A stretch of DNA of 26,870 nucleotides. It comes from a virus. The DNA is taken from positions 17,090-43,959 of the IMG/VR virus record IMGVR_UViG_3300038652_000269; one strand, 5' to 3'. How positions within the stretch are numbered: position 1 is the stretch's first letter; each line of letters opens with the position of its first letter. Positions 20,641 through 26,788 of the stretch are shown here, piece after piece. The notes beneath the pieces are model-generated. The model did not search any database. It was not told where the DNA came from and saw only the letters and a program-made list of their open reading frames with translations. A program made the translations under genes and the position numbers.

Positions 20641-20757
20641 ATGGTTATTGAAATTGGTGATAATTTGATGGATTTAATTAGTGGGATTTTTGTTTTATGT
20701 TTATTTGTATATATTATTTATTTATTTGTATATATTATTTATTTATTTTTAAGATAA
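20641..20757 (+). CDS. Repeat-built membrane micro-protein, 38 aa
   Basis: From ATG 20641 (or ATG 20668 behind GGTGAT) the frame reads MVIEIGDNLMDLISGIF and then two exact 7-residue repeats LFVYIIY, ending LFLR. The repeats are encoded by a 21-bp tandem DNA repeat (20701-20742). One long hydrophobic helix. The site is weak, but the codon-phase repeat supports translation. Confidence 0.4.
   Translation: MVIEIGDNLMDLISGIFVLCLFVYIIYLFVYIIYLFLR
20701..20749. repeat. 21-bp tandem repeat
   Basis: Two exact copies of a 21-bp unit (20701-20721 and 20722-20742) beginning TTATTTGTATATATT, plus a partial third. The unit is a multiple of three and lies in frame within the 20641 micro-protein. Confidence 0.75.
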
Positions 20758-21210
20758 TACCTTGGTGGAACTAACCAGCCGTATAAATGGAGACTGAGAT
20801 GAACGTCTGGCATCCCGTATCACTTCAGGCATATATAATGAGGTTAATCCTAACTCCTCTTGTATATTAGTAACATTAGGTTTGGTCTTTTTCATATTGG
20901 GCACCAGTAATTGAGGCGGTATGACCGTAGTCTTTTGTCGTTTAGACTCTGCATTAAATAAAGCGACTAACTATCAGTCTATTAATTACTATGAGAGGGG
21001 ATACTCTGAAAATTAATACACACTCTCTGAAGACCGTGGGTATATCCCGCCTTCGGCTAGTAAGAGAAGATAGTGATTCTTATTATTTAGGGAAGGATTT
21101 GCGACCTTCCAGCATAGTTGGTAAACTCCTATATGTTGTTGCGACGTGATAGGACGCATAGGGCAAGTGTGATGGCTTGCCCCTTGCCTAAGTAATAAGA
21201 AAAAATAGTT
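20758..21210 (+). ncRNA. Large structured non-coding region, about 450 nt
   Basis: No supported gene. Many local stems are visible: GAGG/CCTC with TTA/TAA (20840-20859); CGGT/ACCG (20917-20927); GTCG/CGAC with TTT/AAA (20937-20967); TATTAATT (20980-20987)/AATTAATA (21011-21018) enclosing AGAG/CTCT; GGGT/CCC near 21037; GGAAGG/CCTTCC (21091-21110); GGGCAAG (21161-21167)/CTTGCCC (21176-21182). The density and order suggest a folded RNA, and ornate long RNAs (ROOL, GOLLD) are known from phages, but no homology is claimed. A minus-strand frame at 21013-21342 is unlikely to be coding. Confidence 0.4.
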
Positions 21211-21222
21211 AGGAGTTTTCAT

Positions 21223-21663
21223 ATGATTTATTATACAAAAGGTGATATATTTGATAGTAAAGCACAAGCTATTGTTAATCCAGTAAATTGCGTTGGTGTT
21301 ATGGGTGCAGGACTTGCTAAACAATTTAAGAATCGCTGTCATCGCAGTATGTTCTTTCGTTATAAAACTTTATGCGATAAAGGTGAATTACGCCCTGGCA
21401 CTCTTATGTATTTTCAAGATAATGATAAAATGATTGTCAATTTTCCTACAAAAGATGACTGGCGTAATCCAAGTAAGTTGAAGTGGATAGAAGACGGTCT
21501 TATTAATTTTGTTAAAAACTATAAAGCTGTTGGCATTAAGTCTATTGCTTTTCCGCCTCTTGGTGCTAGACTTGGTGGATTAGATTGGAATGATGTGGAT
21601 CGGTTAATGCTTAAATATCTTGCTGATTTACCTATCGATGTATATATATATCAACCAAAGTGA
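21223..21663 (+). CDS. DarG/TARG1-type macrodomain protein, 146 aa
   Basis: Clear macrodomain of the DarG-like class. Hallmarks are GDIFDSKAQAIVNPVNCVGV (6-25), the ADP-ribose loop VGVMGAGLAKQFK (24-36), NFPTKDDWR (72-80), and IAFPPLGARLGGLDWNDV (104-121). The usual GCGLGGL loop reads GARLGGL here. These proteins bind ADP-ribose or remove it from DNA; DarG reverses the DNA ADP-ribosylation by DarT. The protein is one domain only and no DarT gene is next to it. An orphan DarG-like domain on a phage could protect its DNA from host DarTG; that is inference. ATG 21223 follows TAGGAG. Confidence 0.9.
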   Translation: MIYYTKGDIFDSKAQAIVNPVNCVGVMGAGLAKQFKNRCHRSMFFRYKTLCDKGELRPGTLMYFQDNDKMIVNFPTKDDWRNPSKLKWIEDGLINFVKNYKAVGIKSIAFPPLGARLGGLDWNDVDRLMLKYLADLPIDVYIYQPK

Positions 21664-21664
21664 T

Positions 21665-21678
21665 AGGGCTTTTGCCCT
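21665..21678 (+). terminator. Short hairpin after the macrodomain gene
   Basis: AGGGC (21665-21669), loop TTTT, GCCCT (21674-21678). No U tract. Probably a transcript-stabilising or attenuating hairpin. Confidence 0.35.
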
Positions 21679-21700
21679 GTCCTTCTATGGAGGCTTGTTA

Positions 21701-21976
21701 ATGAAAATTACATTAAATCATGATATTCAGTATTATAAAGGTATTAAATTACAACTTATTAAAAGAAGTTATCCTAGAAATAATAAGGCAAAGCGTTTTA
21801 CCATAGGTGGAACGAATCAGAATGTATGGATTCCTAATAAGCATCTAGAACCTAATGGAATCATTATTGATGGTATGGATATAGATTATGTGTTCAGAAG
21901 AGCTCAGCGTCAGTTAGAGCTTGCTGGTTATACTGATCCTATCATTGGCATTAAAAGGCGTAGTGTAACTAATTAA
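21701..21976 (+). CDS. Hypothetical basic protein, 91 aa
   Basis: ATG 21701 follows TATGGAGG; an in-frame earlier ATG at 21620 lies inside the macrodomain gene. Basic, beta-rich start (MKITLNHDIQYYKGIKLQLI), then NVWIPNKHLEPNG and a helix DYVFRRAQRQLELAGY. Could bind nucleic acid by charge; no family recognised. Sits between the macrodomain gene and the 22000 gene. Confidence 0.6.
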   Translation: MKITLNHDIQYYKGIKLQLIKRSYPRNNKAKRFTIGGTNQNVWIPNKHLEPNGIIIDGMDIDYVFRRAQRQLELAGYTDPIIGIKRRSVTN

Positions 21977-21999
21977 CTCCAAGTCAGTATTTTGATATC

Positions 22000-22698
22000 T
22001 TGAAAGATAAGAAAAACAAGATAGATGACGATGTTTTAACAAATATTTATGACAATTGTCTATCATTACTTAGTAAATATAAAATGACAGATCAACATAT
22101 AACTATGCGTAAACTTATTTTTCATTTAGAAACAATTGAAAAAGAACGAGAAATTGTAAAGATGGGCATTAATACATTTGTTTATCAGGACGAAGTAACT
22201 CACTTTATTAAGGATGTAGCAGACGATGTTGTTAAAATTATTGAGCTACATAAGTATGAGCGTGAGATTCCTGATGATATTGCTAAAATAGTTAACCAAG
22301 TAAAAGATAATTTTGACGAATTTTATATTGTCTTCACAGATTATACAGGTGAAGCAGAGCGTCAGGTTCAAAAAGAGCGTCGTGATAAAGATCCTATTTT
22401 ATTTGGTGCTTTCCAAGATGAAGTAACATCTACAGTTATTGATAGATTCTATTTCTTGGGTGACTGGGAAGATGAATATTGTGATTTAACTTTAGACAAA
22501 ATGGTCAATGCCGTTAAAGCAAAAGAAAAGCGTAATATTGAGCACACCATTAAAAAACCTGAAGATATTGAAGAATTAAAAACACAACTTGCTCTCTTAA
22601 GTCGCAACCCAAGAAATACGAGCTTCATAGTTAGCAATGAGAAGAAGGTTTCATTCTTCAAGAAGATTAAATCATTTTTAACAATGCATAAGAAATAA
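22000..22698 (+). CDS. Hypothetical helical protein, 232 aa
   Basis: The frame opens at TTG 22000 with no clear ribosome site; ATG 22084 is another possible start. The product is strongly charged and helical, with KDVADDVVKIIELHKYERE, an acidic middle and a basic tail ending SFLTMHKK. Not recognised. It overlaps the next gene by one base (TAATG). Confidence 0.55.
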   Translation: MKDKKNKIDDDVLTNIYDNCLSLLSKYKMTDQHITMRKLIFHLETIEKEREIVKMGINTFVYQDEVTHFIKDVADDVVKIIELHKYEREIPDDIAKIVNQVKDNFDEFYIVFTDYTGEAERQVQKERRDKDPILFGAFQDEVTSTVIDRFYFLGDWEDEYCDLTLDKMVNAVKAKEKRNIEHTIKKPEDIEELKTQLALLSRNPRNTSFIVSNEKKVSFFKKIKSFLTMHKK

Positions 22699-23093
22699 TG
22701 TTACATGATAATATTGATTTAACAGAGAATCGTATCTTTGGTGCACTACCAGTTCAATCATCTAGAATAAATCATCGCTCTCATTTTGACTTAGATAGAG
22801 AACTGATTGTGTTATCTACTTCATTAAATCATGAGCAGTTGATGCCTTGGGAAAGACGCAAGTTACATCATGACTGTTATTCTACTATTATTCCTACAGG
22901 TTCTGTTAAAGATATTCGGAAACAAAAGTGGTACCATGAAGGAGAAATGGGTGAATCCTGCCACTGTTGTGGTGTTGATTTAACAAGAATTCCTTATCAA
23001 GCAATTTATTCTTTATGTAGATATTGTAATGATCAAATGGAAATGCAAACACATAAAACTTTGTATACAGAACAATTGGATACAATGCGTTAA
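22698..23093 (+). CDS. Hypothetical protein with CxxC pairs, 131 aa
   Basis: Start overlaps the previous stop by one base. The C-terminal part has CHCCG near residue 93 and CRYC near 115, a zinc-ribbon-like pair; the N-terminal two thirds carry His-rich helical segments (NHRSHFD, RRKLHHD). HNH-like features were looked for and not convincing. Metal-binding, nucleic-acid-related role is inferred. Confidence 0.6.
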   Translation: MLHDNIDLTENRIFGALPVQSSRINHRSHFDLDRELIVLSTSLNHEQLMPWERRKLHHDCYSTIIPTGSVKDIRKQKWYHEGEMGESCHCCGVDLTRIPYQAIYSLCRYCNDQMEMQTHKTLYTEQLDTMR

Positions 23094-23104
23094 GGAGTGG
23101 TTGT

Positions 23105-23263
23105 GTGTACTATGAAGATAAAAAAATAATTATAGAAAAGCTACAAGCGGATTCATGTCGTCTTCTCCTTAAGAACACGGGTTTGGATAATGAAGGTGAG
23201 ATATTTAAACTCATGTTGGAAAAAGCATTCTATGAGGGGTATATGTATCAAAAACTGAACTAA
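23105..23263 (+). CDS. Hypothetical protein, GTG start, 52 aa
   Basis: GTG 23105 lies 7 bases after AAGGAG. The product is one or two amphipathic helices, MYYEDKKIIIEKLQADSCRL and LMLEKAFYEGYMYQKLN. No motif. Continues the operon from 22698. Confidence 0.5.
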   Translation: MYYEDKKIIIEKLQADSCRLLLKNTGLDNEGEIFKLMLEKAFYEGYMYQKLN

Positions 23264-23282
23264 TAAAGGAGGTTTTTTTATT

Positions 23283-23444
23283 TTGCATATTCGTATTAAG
23301 TTTTTTCAAGGTTCTATTGATTCTATTGAAAAGAGTTTTAACACATGGTCTAAAAATAAATATGTAAGTGAAACAACACTGCATTTAAAACGTAATGCAG
23401 GACAAGAACATGCTATTTTGAAAGTTCTTTATGGTGACAAATAG
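23283..23444 (+). CDS. Hypothetical protein, TTG start, 53 aa
   Basis: TTG 23283 follows AAAGGAGG at 10-11 bases. Basic, starts MHIRIKFFQGSIDSIEKSF, beta-alpha-beta by eye, ends ILKVLYGDK. No known family. Just upstream of the SLOG gene. Confidence 0.5.
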   Translation: MHIRIKFFQGSIDSIEKSFNTWSKNKYVSETTLHLKRNAGQEHAILKVLYGDK

Positions 23445-23456
23445 GAGGAATATGTT

Positions 23457-23813
23457 GTGAAGGTTATCGTTGCTGGTGGCAGAGAATTTAATAATTATAA
23501 TCTATTAGTTGATTCATTAGATAAGGCTTTTCAAAAACTTAATAAAAATAAATTAATCATTGTTTCAGGTGGAGCAAAAGGTGCCGATGCATTAGGTGAA
23601 AAATATGCTAAGGACAGAGGATATCCATTAGAGATATTTCCTGCTGACTGGCAACTCCATGGGAAGGCGGCGGGACCTATCCGTAATAAACAAATGGCAG
23701 AAAATGCTGATGCGCTTGTGGCATTTGATTCTGGTGGGCCTGGTACACGCAATATGATTAAAACTGCAAAAGAATTAAATTTAAAAGTAAGAGTAGTTGA
23801 TGCCCGTGGGTAG
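23457..23813 (+). CDS. YspA-type SLOG nucleotide-binding protein (DUF2493), 118 aa
   Basis: Contains the family's hallmarks: VIVAGGREFNNYNLLVDSLD (3-22), IVSGGAKGADALGEKYA (36-52), PADWQLHGKAAGPIRNKQM (61-79), and DSGGPGTRNMI (91-101). This Rossmann-like fold (SLOG, DprA/LOG-related) binds nucleotide-derived ligands; YspA-type members are common in phages without settled roles. GTG 23457 follows AGGAGG. Its proximity to an ADP-ribose-binding macrodomain suggests nucleotide signalling or counter-defence, an inference. The next gene overlaps its end. Confidence 0.9.
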   Translation: MKVIVAGGREFNNYNLLVDSLDKAFQKLNKNKLIIVSGGAKGADALGEKYAKDRGYPLEIFPADWQLHGKAAGPIRNKQMAENADALVAFDSGGPGTRNMIKTAKELNLKVRVVDARG

Positions 23814-23958
23814 TGTATTTTTTATACTTATTGGCATTATACTAGGTATAGCTATTATACCAATTGTTGGACCGTTAGTACTACCTGTTCTTACAATTGT
23901 TGGGGCAGGTTTTATTATATATAAAATAATAAGTTATTTTGGAGGAGATCGATTATGA
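23800..23958 (+). CDS. Membrane micro-protein, 52 aa
   Basis: ATG 23800 overlaps the SLOG gene by 14 bases. Hydrophobic from about residue 4 to 45 (SVFFILIGIILGIAIIPIVG, then LPVLTIVGAGFII), likely two helices with a Pro-Gly turn, and a short tail FGGDRL. TGA overlaps the next ATG (ATGA). Site is weak, so it may depend on coupling. Confidence 0.5.
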   Translation: MPVGSVFFILIGIILGIAIIPIVGPLVLPVLTIVGAGFIIYKIISYFGGDRL

Positions 23959-24395
23959 ACATATCTTTTAAATTAGGAAAAGTAAATATCCCAGTTACAG
24001 AAGAACATAATATTGAAATTAAAGATTTAAAAATTGCTGTTGAAGATTATAACTTAATGGAAGGCTTAGAAATAATGAAAGAAATTCCTTTCATATTAGC
24101 TGACCTACAAGCTGTTTTACATCAAAGCGAGTCTTTAACTGGTTGTGATTTTTCTGATAAAATGGTTGATAAAAATGAAGAAGAGGAAGAAAGTGTTCAT
24201 GAAGCCCCAGTTGATTTATTTGATCTTCTTGCTAAAGCAACTAATTATCAAAAACAGCAGGAAGAAGAAAAAGGATCGTCAAAGTCTTTAGCTGACTTAT
24301 TAATAAGCCATGGGAAATCACCTAGTCAAATTAAACTTATAGGTGGCGGTTCTTTAGCTGATTTATTAAAAGGCTTATCTAAAGACGAACAATAA
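23955..24395 (+). CDS. Hypothetical acidic protein, 146 aa
   Basis: GGAGG lies 8-9 bases upstream of ATG 23955. Residues 1-65 look folded (MNISFKLGKVNIPVTEEHN); 75-112 are Glu/Gln-rich; the C-terminus has two similar pieces SLADLLISHGKSPS and SLADLLKGLSKDEQ, a short internal repeat (SLADLL). No known family. Last gene before a strong terminator. Confidence 0.6.
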   Translation: MNISFKLGKVNIPVTEEHNIEIKDLKIAVEDYNLMEGLEIMKEIPFILADLQAVLHQSESLTGCDFSDKMVDKNEEEEESVHEAPVDLFDLLAKATNYQKQQEEEKGSSKSLADLLISHGKSPSQIKLIGGGSLADLLKGLSKDEQ

Positions 24396-24427
24396 AGGAG
24401 GTGAGTGAGTTGTAAGAAGGTTCTGCG

Positions 24428-24473
24428 GGTTGTATTAAGTATTCTTTGAATGCTATTACAACCTGTTTTTTAT
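24428..24473 (+). terminator. Rho-independent terminator
   Basis: GGTTGTA (24428-24434) and TACAACC (24457-24463) close a stem, with GTATTC/GAATGC continuing inside around TTT. TGTTTTTTATT follows. Ends the 20-24.4 kb operon. Confidence 0.75.
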
Positions 24474-24542
24474 TATGCTGCTTGTTGCTACTGTCTATCA
24501 AAAGTTATTAACTAAACTAAAAATGAATTGGAGAGATTTAAA

Positions 24543-25028
24543 ATGACTAAAACAACTGTACAAGAAGAAACTAAAACTAAAATGGGTGCTAAAAATGAAA
24601 ATCGTACTAGTGCTGGAGATGTAAACAAAACAGAGCAACAGCCTGTTACCACACGTCGCCTAGCAATGGATAACCTACGTGATTCATTCTGGTATCTTAA
24701 GCATGCAGATGAACTTGAAAAGGTAACTGCTGAATCTGATAATGCTGATCTAGGTATTAAACGAATTGGCGTATTCCCACCATCTGAGGCACAAGCTAAT
24801 AATGCTGTAATTGCATCAATTCAGCTTGAAACTATTGTTGGTAATATCCGTGGTATTCAAGTGAAAGAATCTAAGAATACTGCTGGAGCTCTTTACCTTC
24901 AGACTGGTTCTAAGAATATTGCAAGAGAAGGTCAGCAAGCTAAGTGGTTTAATGAGGTTACACTTGAAAGAGTTGTAACAGCTCAAATTCTTAGCTATGT
25001 TGATAGTCTTTTAGAAGAAGTTAAATAA
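24543..25028 (+). CDS. SpoVG-like protein, 161 aa
   Basis: ATG 24543 follows GGAGAG; a GTG/ATG earlier in the leader is not needed. Residues 1-40 are Lys/Thr/Asn-rich. From about 78 the order LGIKRIGVFPPSEAQ, AVIASIQLETIVGNIRGIQV, TAGALYLQTGSKN, and a C-terminal helix TAQILSYVDSLLEEV follows the SpoVG pattern (beta strands with V..I.V...NG.f..MPS... then helix). SpoVG binds RNA/DNA and regulates genes in Firmicutes. It is flanked by strong terminators on both sides, so it is a single-gene unit. The 478-aa protein (12794) shares KMGAxxNE and WYL...LGIK motifs. Assignment is by pattern. Confidence 0.55.
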   Translation: MTKTTVQEETKTKMGAKNENRTSAGDVNKTEQQPVTTRRLAMDNLRDSFWYLKHADELEKVTAESDNADLGIKRIGVFPPSEAQANNAVIASIQLETIVGNIRGIQVKESKNTAGALYLQTGSKNIAREGQQAKWFNEVTLERVVTAQILSYVDSLLEEVK

Positions 25029-25047
25029 CTTTAAAAAAGTGATTAAG

Positions 25048-25082
25048 AAGGGACACTCATTGAGTTGAGATGTCCCTTTTTT
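25048..25082 (+). terminator. Strong rho-independent terminator
   Basis: AAGGGACA (25048-25055) and TGTCCCTT (25071-25078) form a perfect 8-bp stem followed by a T6 run. It closes the SpoVG-like gene. Confidence 0.85.
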
Positions 25083-25134
25083 ATGTGGGGCTCACTGTTA
25101 CAGCTGTGCTACGCTTGTTCCATATTGGGCTATA

Positions 25135-25162
25135 TTGGGCTATATTTTTTCATTAATATAAT
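25135..25162 (+). promoter_or_regulatory. Likely sigma-A promoter for the 25188 operon
   Basis: A perfect TATAAT (25157-25162) with a 16-base spacer and TTGGGC (25135-25140). The TATATTGGGC unit is tandemly repeated just upstream (25123-25140), so a second -35-like copy exists. It lies after the terminator at 25082 and 26 bases before ATG 25188. Confidence 0.55.
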
Positions 25163-25187
25163 CAATAGTTTAAAGGAGTGTTTATTA

Positions 25188-25448
25188 ATGCAGGTTATTC
25201 CAAAAAATAGTCATATATATATTGGACCACATCCACAAGTTTGTGCTTCAGCAGTTGGGGTGGTTTTTTCCTTAAAACATCAAATAGATTTAACAAAAAG
25301 TAAGGAAGCTACTGGTTATATTATAGAAAGCCCTAATGGTTGGGGCGTATCTACTATAAACCATGAAATAGATTTAAAGTTTGATCATATTGTAAAACTT
25401 GCGGAAGTAAATAATAATGAATTTTTACAGTACTTAAACGAAGATTAA
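25188..25448 (+). CDS. NNxxAL-family-like protein, 86 aa
   Basis: ATG 25188 follows AAAGGAG. The C-terminus VNNNEFLQYLNED matches the family ending NNxxALxLLxEE loosely, and the middle has ESPNGWGVSTI with the family's GW. The start MQVIPKNSHIYIGPHPQ differs from the array members. Located about 6 kb from the array; may be a transposed or older paralog. A longer frame from 25065 has no site. Confidence 0.5.
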   Translation: MQVIPKNSHIYIGPHPQVCASAVGVVFSLKHQIDLTKSKEATGYIIESPNGWGVSTINHEIDLKFDHIVKLAEVNNNEFLQYLNED

Positions 25449-25473
25449 CCATATAATATAAAGGAGTGTTACA

Positions 25474-25746
25474 ATGGTTAGTATTGATCAGATCAAAGAA
25501 GGTTTAATACTTGAACTTAAACATAGCAAGCCTGTAAAAAAAACATGGTGGGGGCATAAGATTAAAATATTGTCCATAAATAATACTTCACATAATATAC
25601 GCATTGAAGCAGAGGTTTTAACTGCTCCTTGTGATCTTTAACATAAAATAGGTATTAGTATTTTTACATCAATTGATAATCTTATTTTTCCTGGTTCTCG
25701 TGCAAAAAATAATTATAAAGCTTTAGAGTTACTCAATAATGATTAA
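25474..25746 (+). pseudogene. NNxxAL-family paralog with an in-frame TAA
   Basis: ATG 25474 (AAGGAG upstream) opens MVSIDQIKEGLILELKHSKP, stops at TAA 25639-25641 and continues open in the same frame to 25746 with FPGSRAKNNYKALELLNND, the family ending. Reading through gives 90 residues. The same-frame continuation with the intact C-terminal motif shows a single nonsense change. Readthrough of TAA or recent decay are the options; sequence error of one base is possible. Confidence 0.65.
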
Positions 25747-25772
25747 TTTAATTAACAGAAAGGAATAAAAAA

Positions 25773-26234
25773 ATGATAAAAATTTATACACTTCATAGCA
25801 ATAGTTCTTCTAGGAAGGCAATTAAATGGCTTGATGAGAACAACCTCAATTATAGTGACCAGCGTATCAATATGCTTCCACCTAACTTACAACAAATAAA
25901 AGAAATCTTATCACTTACTGAAAATGGTACAGATGATATTATTGCTTCAGCATCTATAACTTATGGCAAATTAATTGAAGAGGGAATAGACTTTGATAGT
26001 CTCACTTTACTTGAGTTATCTTATTTAATAAAAGAAAATCCTACTGTATTGAAAGGACCTATTATTATTAGTGACGATAAGCTACAAATTGGTTTCAATC
26101 ATTTTGAGATGAGTCAATTTATACCTCGTGCTAAGAAGATGTCTATTTACTCTAAACAATTAGAAGATCTACGTTTCGAAGAAGATCAAAGACTTGAAAG
26201 AGGAGAGTTGATTGGCGGGGGGTATAGGATTTGA
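25773..26234 (+). CDS. Spx-like RNA polymerase-binding protein lacking the redox CxxC, 153 aa
   Basis: Spx/ArsC fold: MIKIYTLHSNSSSRKAIKWL at the start corresponds to Spx residues 1-20, with N10 and S13 where Spx has C10 and C13. The RNA polymerase alpha-CTD contact is kept (ENGTDDII, G52 equals Spx G52). The RR pair before PIII reads KG (about 94-95). Length exceeds Spx (131 aa) by a C-terminal extension ending RGELIGGGYRI. ATG 25773 follows GAAAGGAA. It should bind the alpha subunit without redox control, possibly to redirect host transcription; this is inference. Confidence 0.85.
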   Translation: MIKIYTLHSNSSSRKAIKWLDENNLNYSDQRINMLPPNLQQIKEILSLTENGTDDIIASASITYGKLIEEGIDFDSLTLLELSYLIKENPTVLKGPIIISDDKLQIGFNHFEMSQFIPRAKKMSIYSKQLEDLRFEEDQRLERGELIGGGYRI

Positions 26235-26326
26235 GCCTATTTGATGTAATAGCAACTGCAATTACAACTACATTTATTTTTGCAATTCTTTACTCTCTAT
26301 CTCTTGCATTACTTTCTATATTATAA
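26231..26326 (+). CDS. Membrane micro-protein, TTG start, 31 aa
   Basis: TTG 26231 overlaps the Spx-like stop (TTGA) behind GGGGGG. One hydrophobic helix from residue 5 on (DVIATAITTTFIFAILYSLS). Coupled translation with the Spx-like gene is likely. No known family. Confidence 0.45.
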   Translation: MSLFDVIATAITTTFIFAILYSLSLALLSIL

Positions 26327-26342
26327 TAAGGAGTGATTTACA

Positions 26343-26786
26343 ATGGATATAGTAGCTAATATTGGTGATAACTACTCAGAAATACTAGGTTATAAAGAAG
26401 CAGTAGGATCAATGGGTATCATTGGCACCGCCATGAGCGCATTAGTAGAAGTACAAATTATAACAGGTGAAATGAGTGGCAAAGTAGTAGATATTCATAA
26501 ACAAGATATATTAATCGACCATGTTTCTGAGCCTGCTTATTTATGTATAGCTGATTATGATCTTAATCGCTTTTATTTTACTAGAAGCAAAAGAAAGTTT
26601 AATTTTATATTAGATGATTTTGGTTGGTGTAGCTCTTTTAGAACACATTCATATGTTAATATTGACAAAATGATACTACAATACAGCAAATTTACATTTC
26701 ATGACTTAGATAGTGATATGGATAATGCAACAAAAGAATTTCCCAATGCATTTGAAGAAAAAATAACTAATAGTCAGGAGATATAA
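26343..26786 (+). CDS. Hypothetical protein, 147 aa
   Basis: AAGGAG 8 bases before ATG. N-terminus MDIVANIGDNYSEILGYKEA, a Gly/Ala-rich helix (GSMGIIGTAMSALVEV), then beta-rich and FDDF-type aromatic content, ending EEKITNSQEI. Not recognised; no membrane helix long enough. Last complete gene. Confidence 0.6.
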   Translation: MDIVANIGDNYSEILGYKEAVGSMGIIGTAMSALVEVQIITGEMSGKVVDIHKQDILIDHVSEPAYLCIADYDLNRFYFTRSKRKFNFILDDFGWCSSFRTHSYVNIDKMILQYSKFTFHDLDSDMDNATKEFPNAFEEKITNSQEI

Positions 26787-26788
26787 TA

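Noticed and set aside
20758-21222. tRNA or tmRNA in the structured region
   Set aside because: No cloverleaf with a T-loop GTTCRA and acceptor pairing was found here or in the other gene-free stretches.
21013-21342. 109-aa minus-strand frame over the structured region
   Set aside because: Overlaps the macrodomain start and the stems; no ribosome site, and Cys/His content looks random.
21701-22698. DarT toxin partner for the macrodomain
   Set aside because: Neither following product shows ADP-ribosyltransferase motifs, so no DarTG operon is called.
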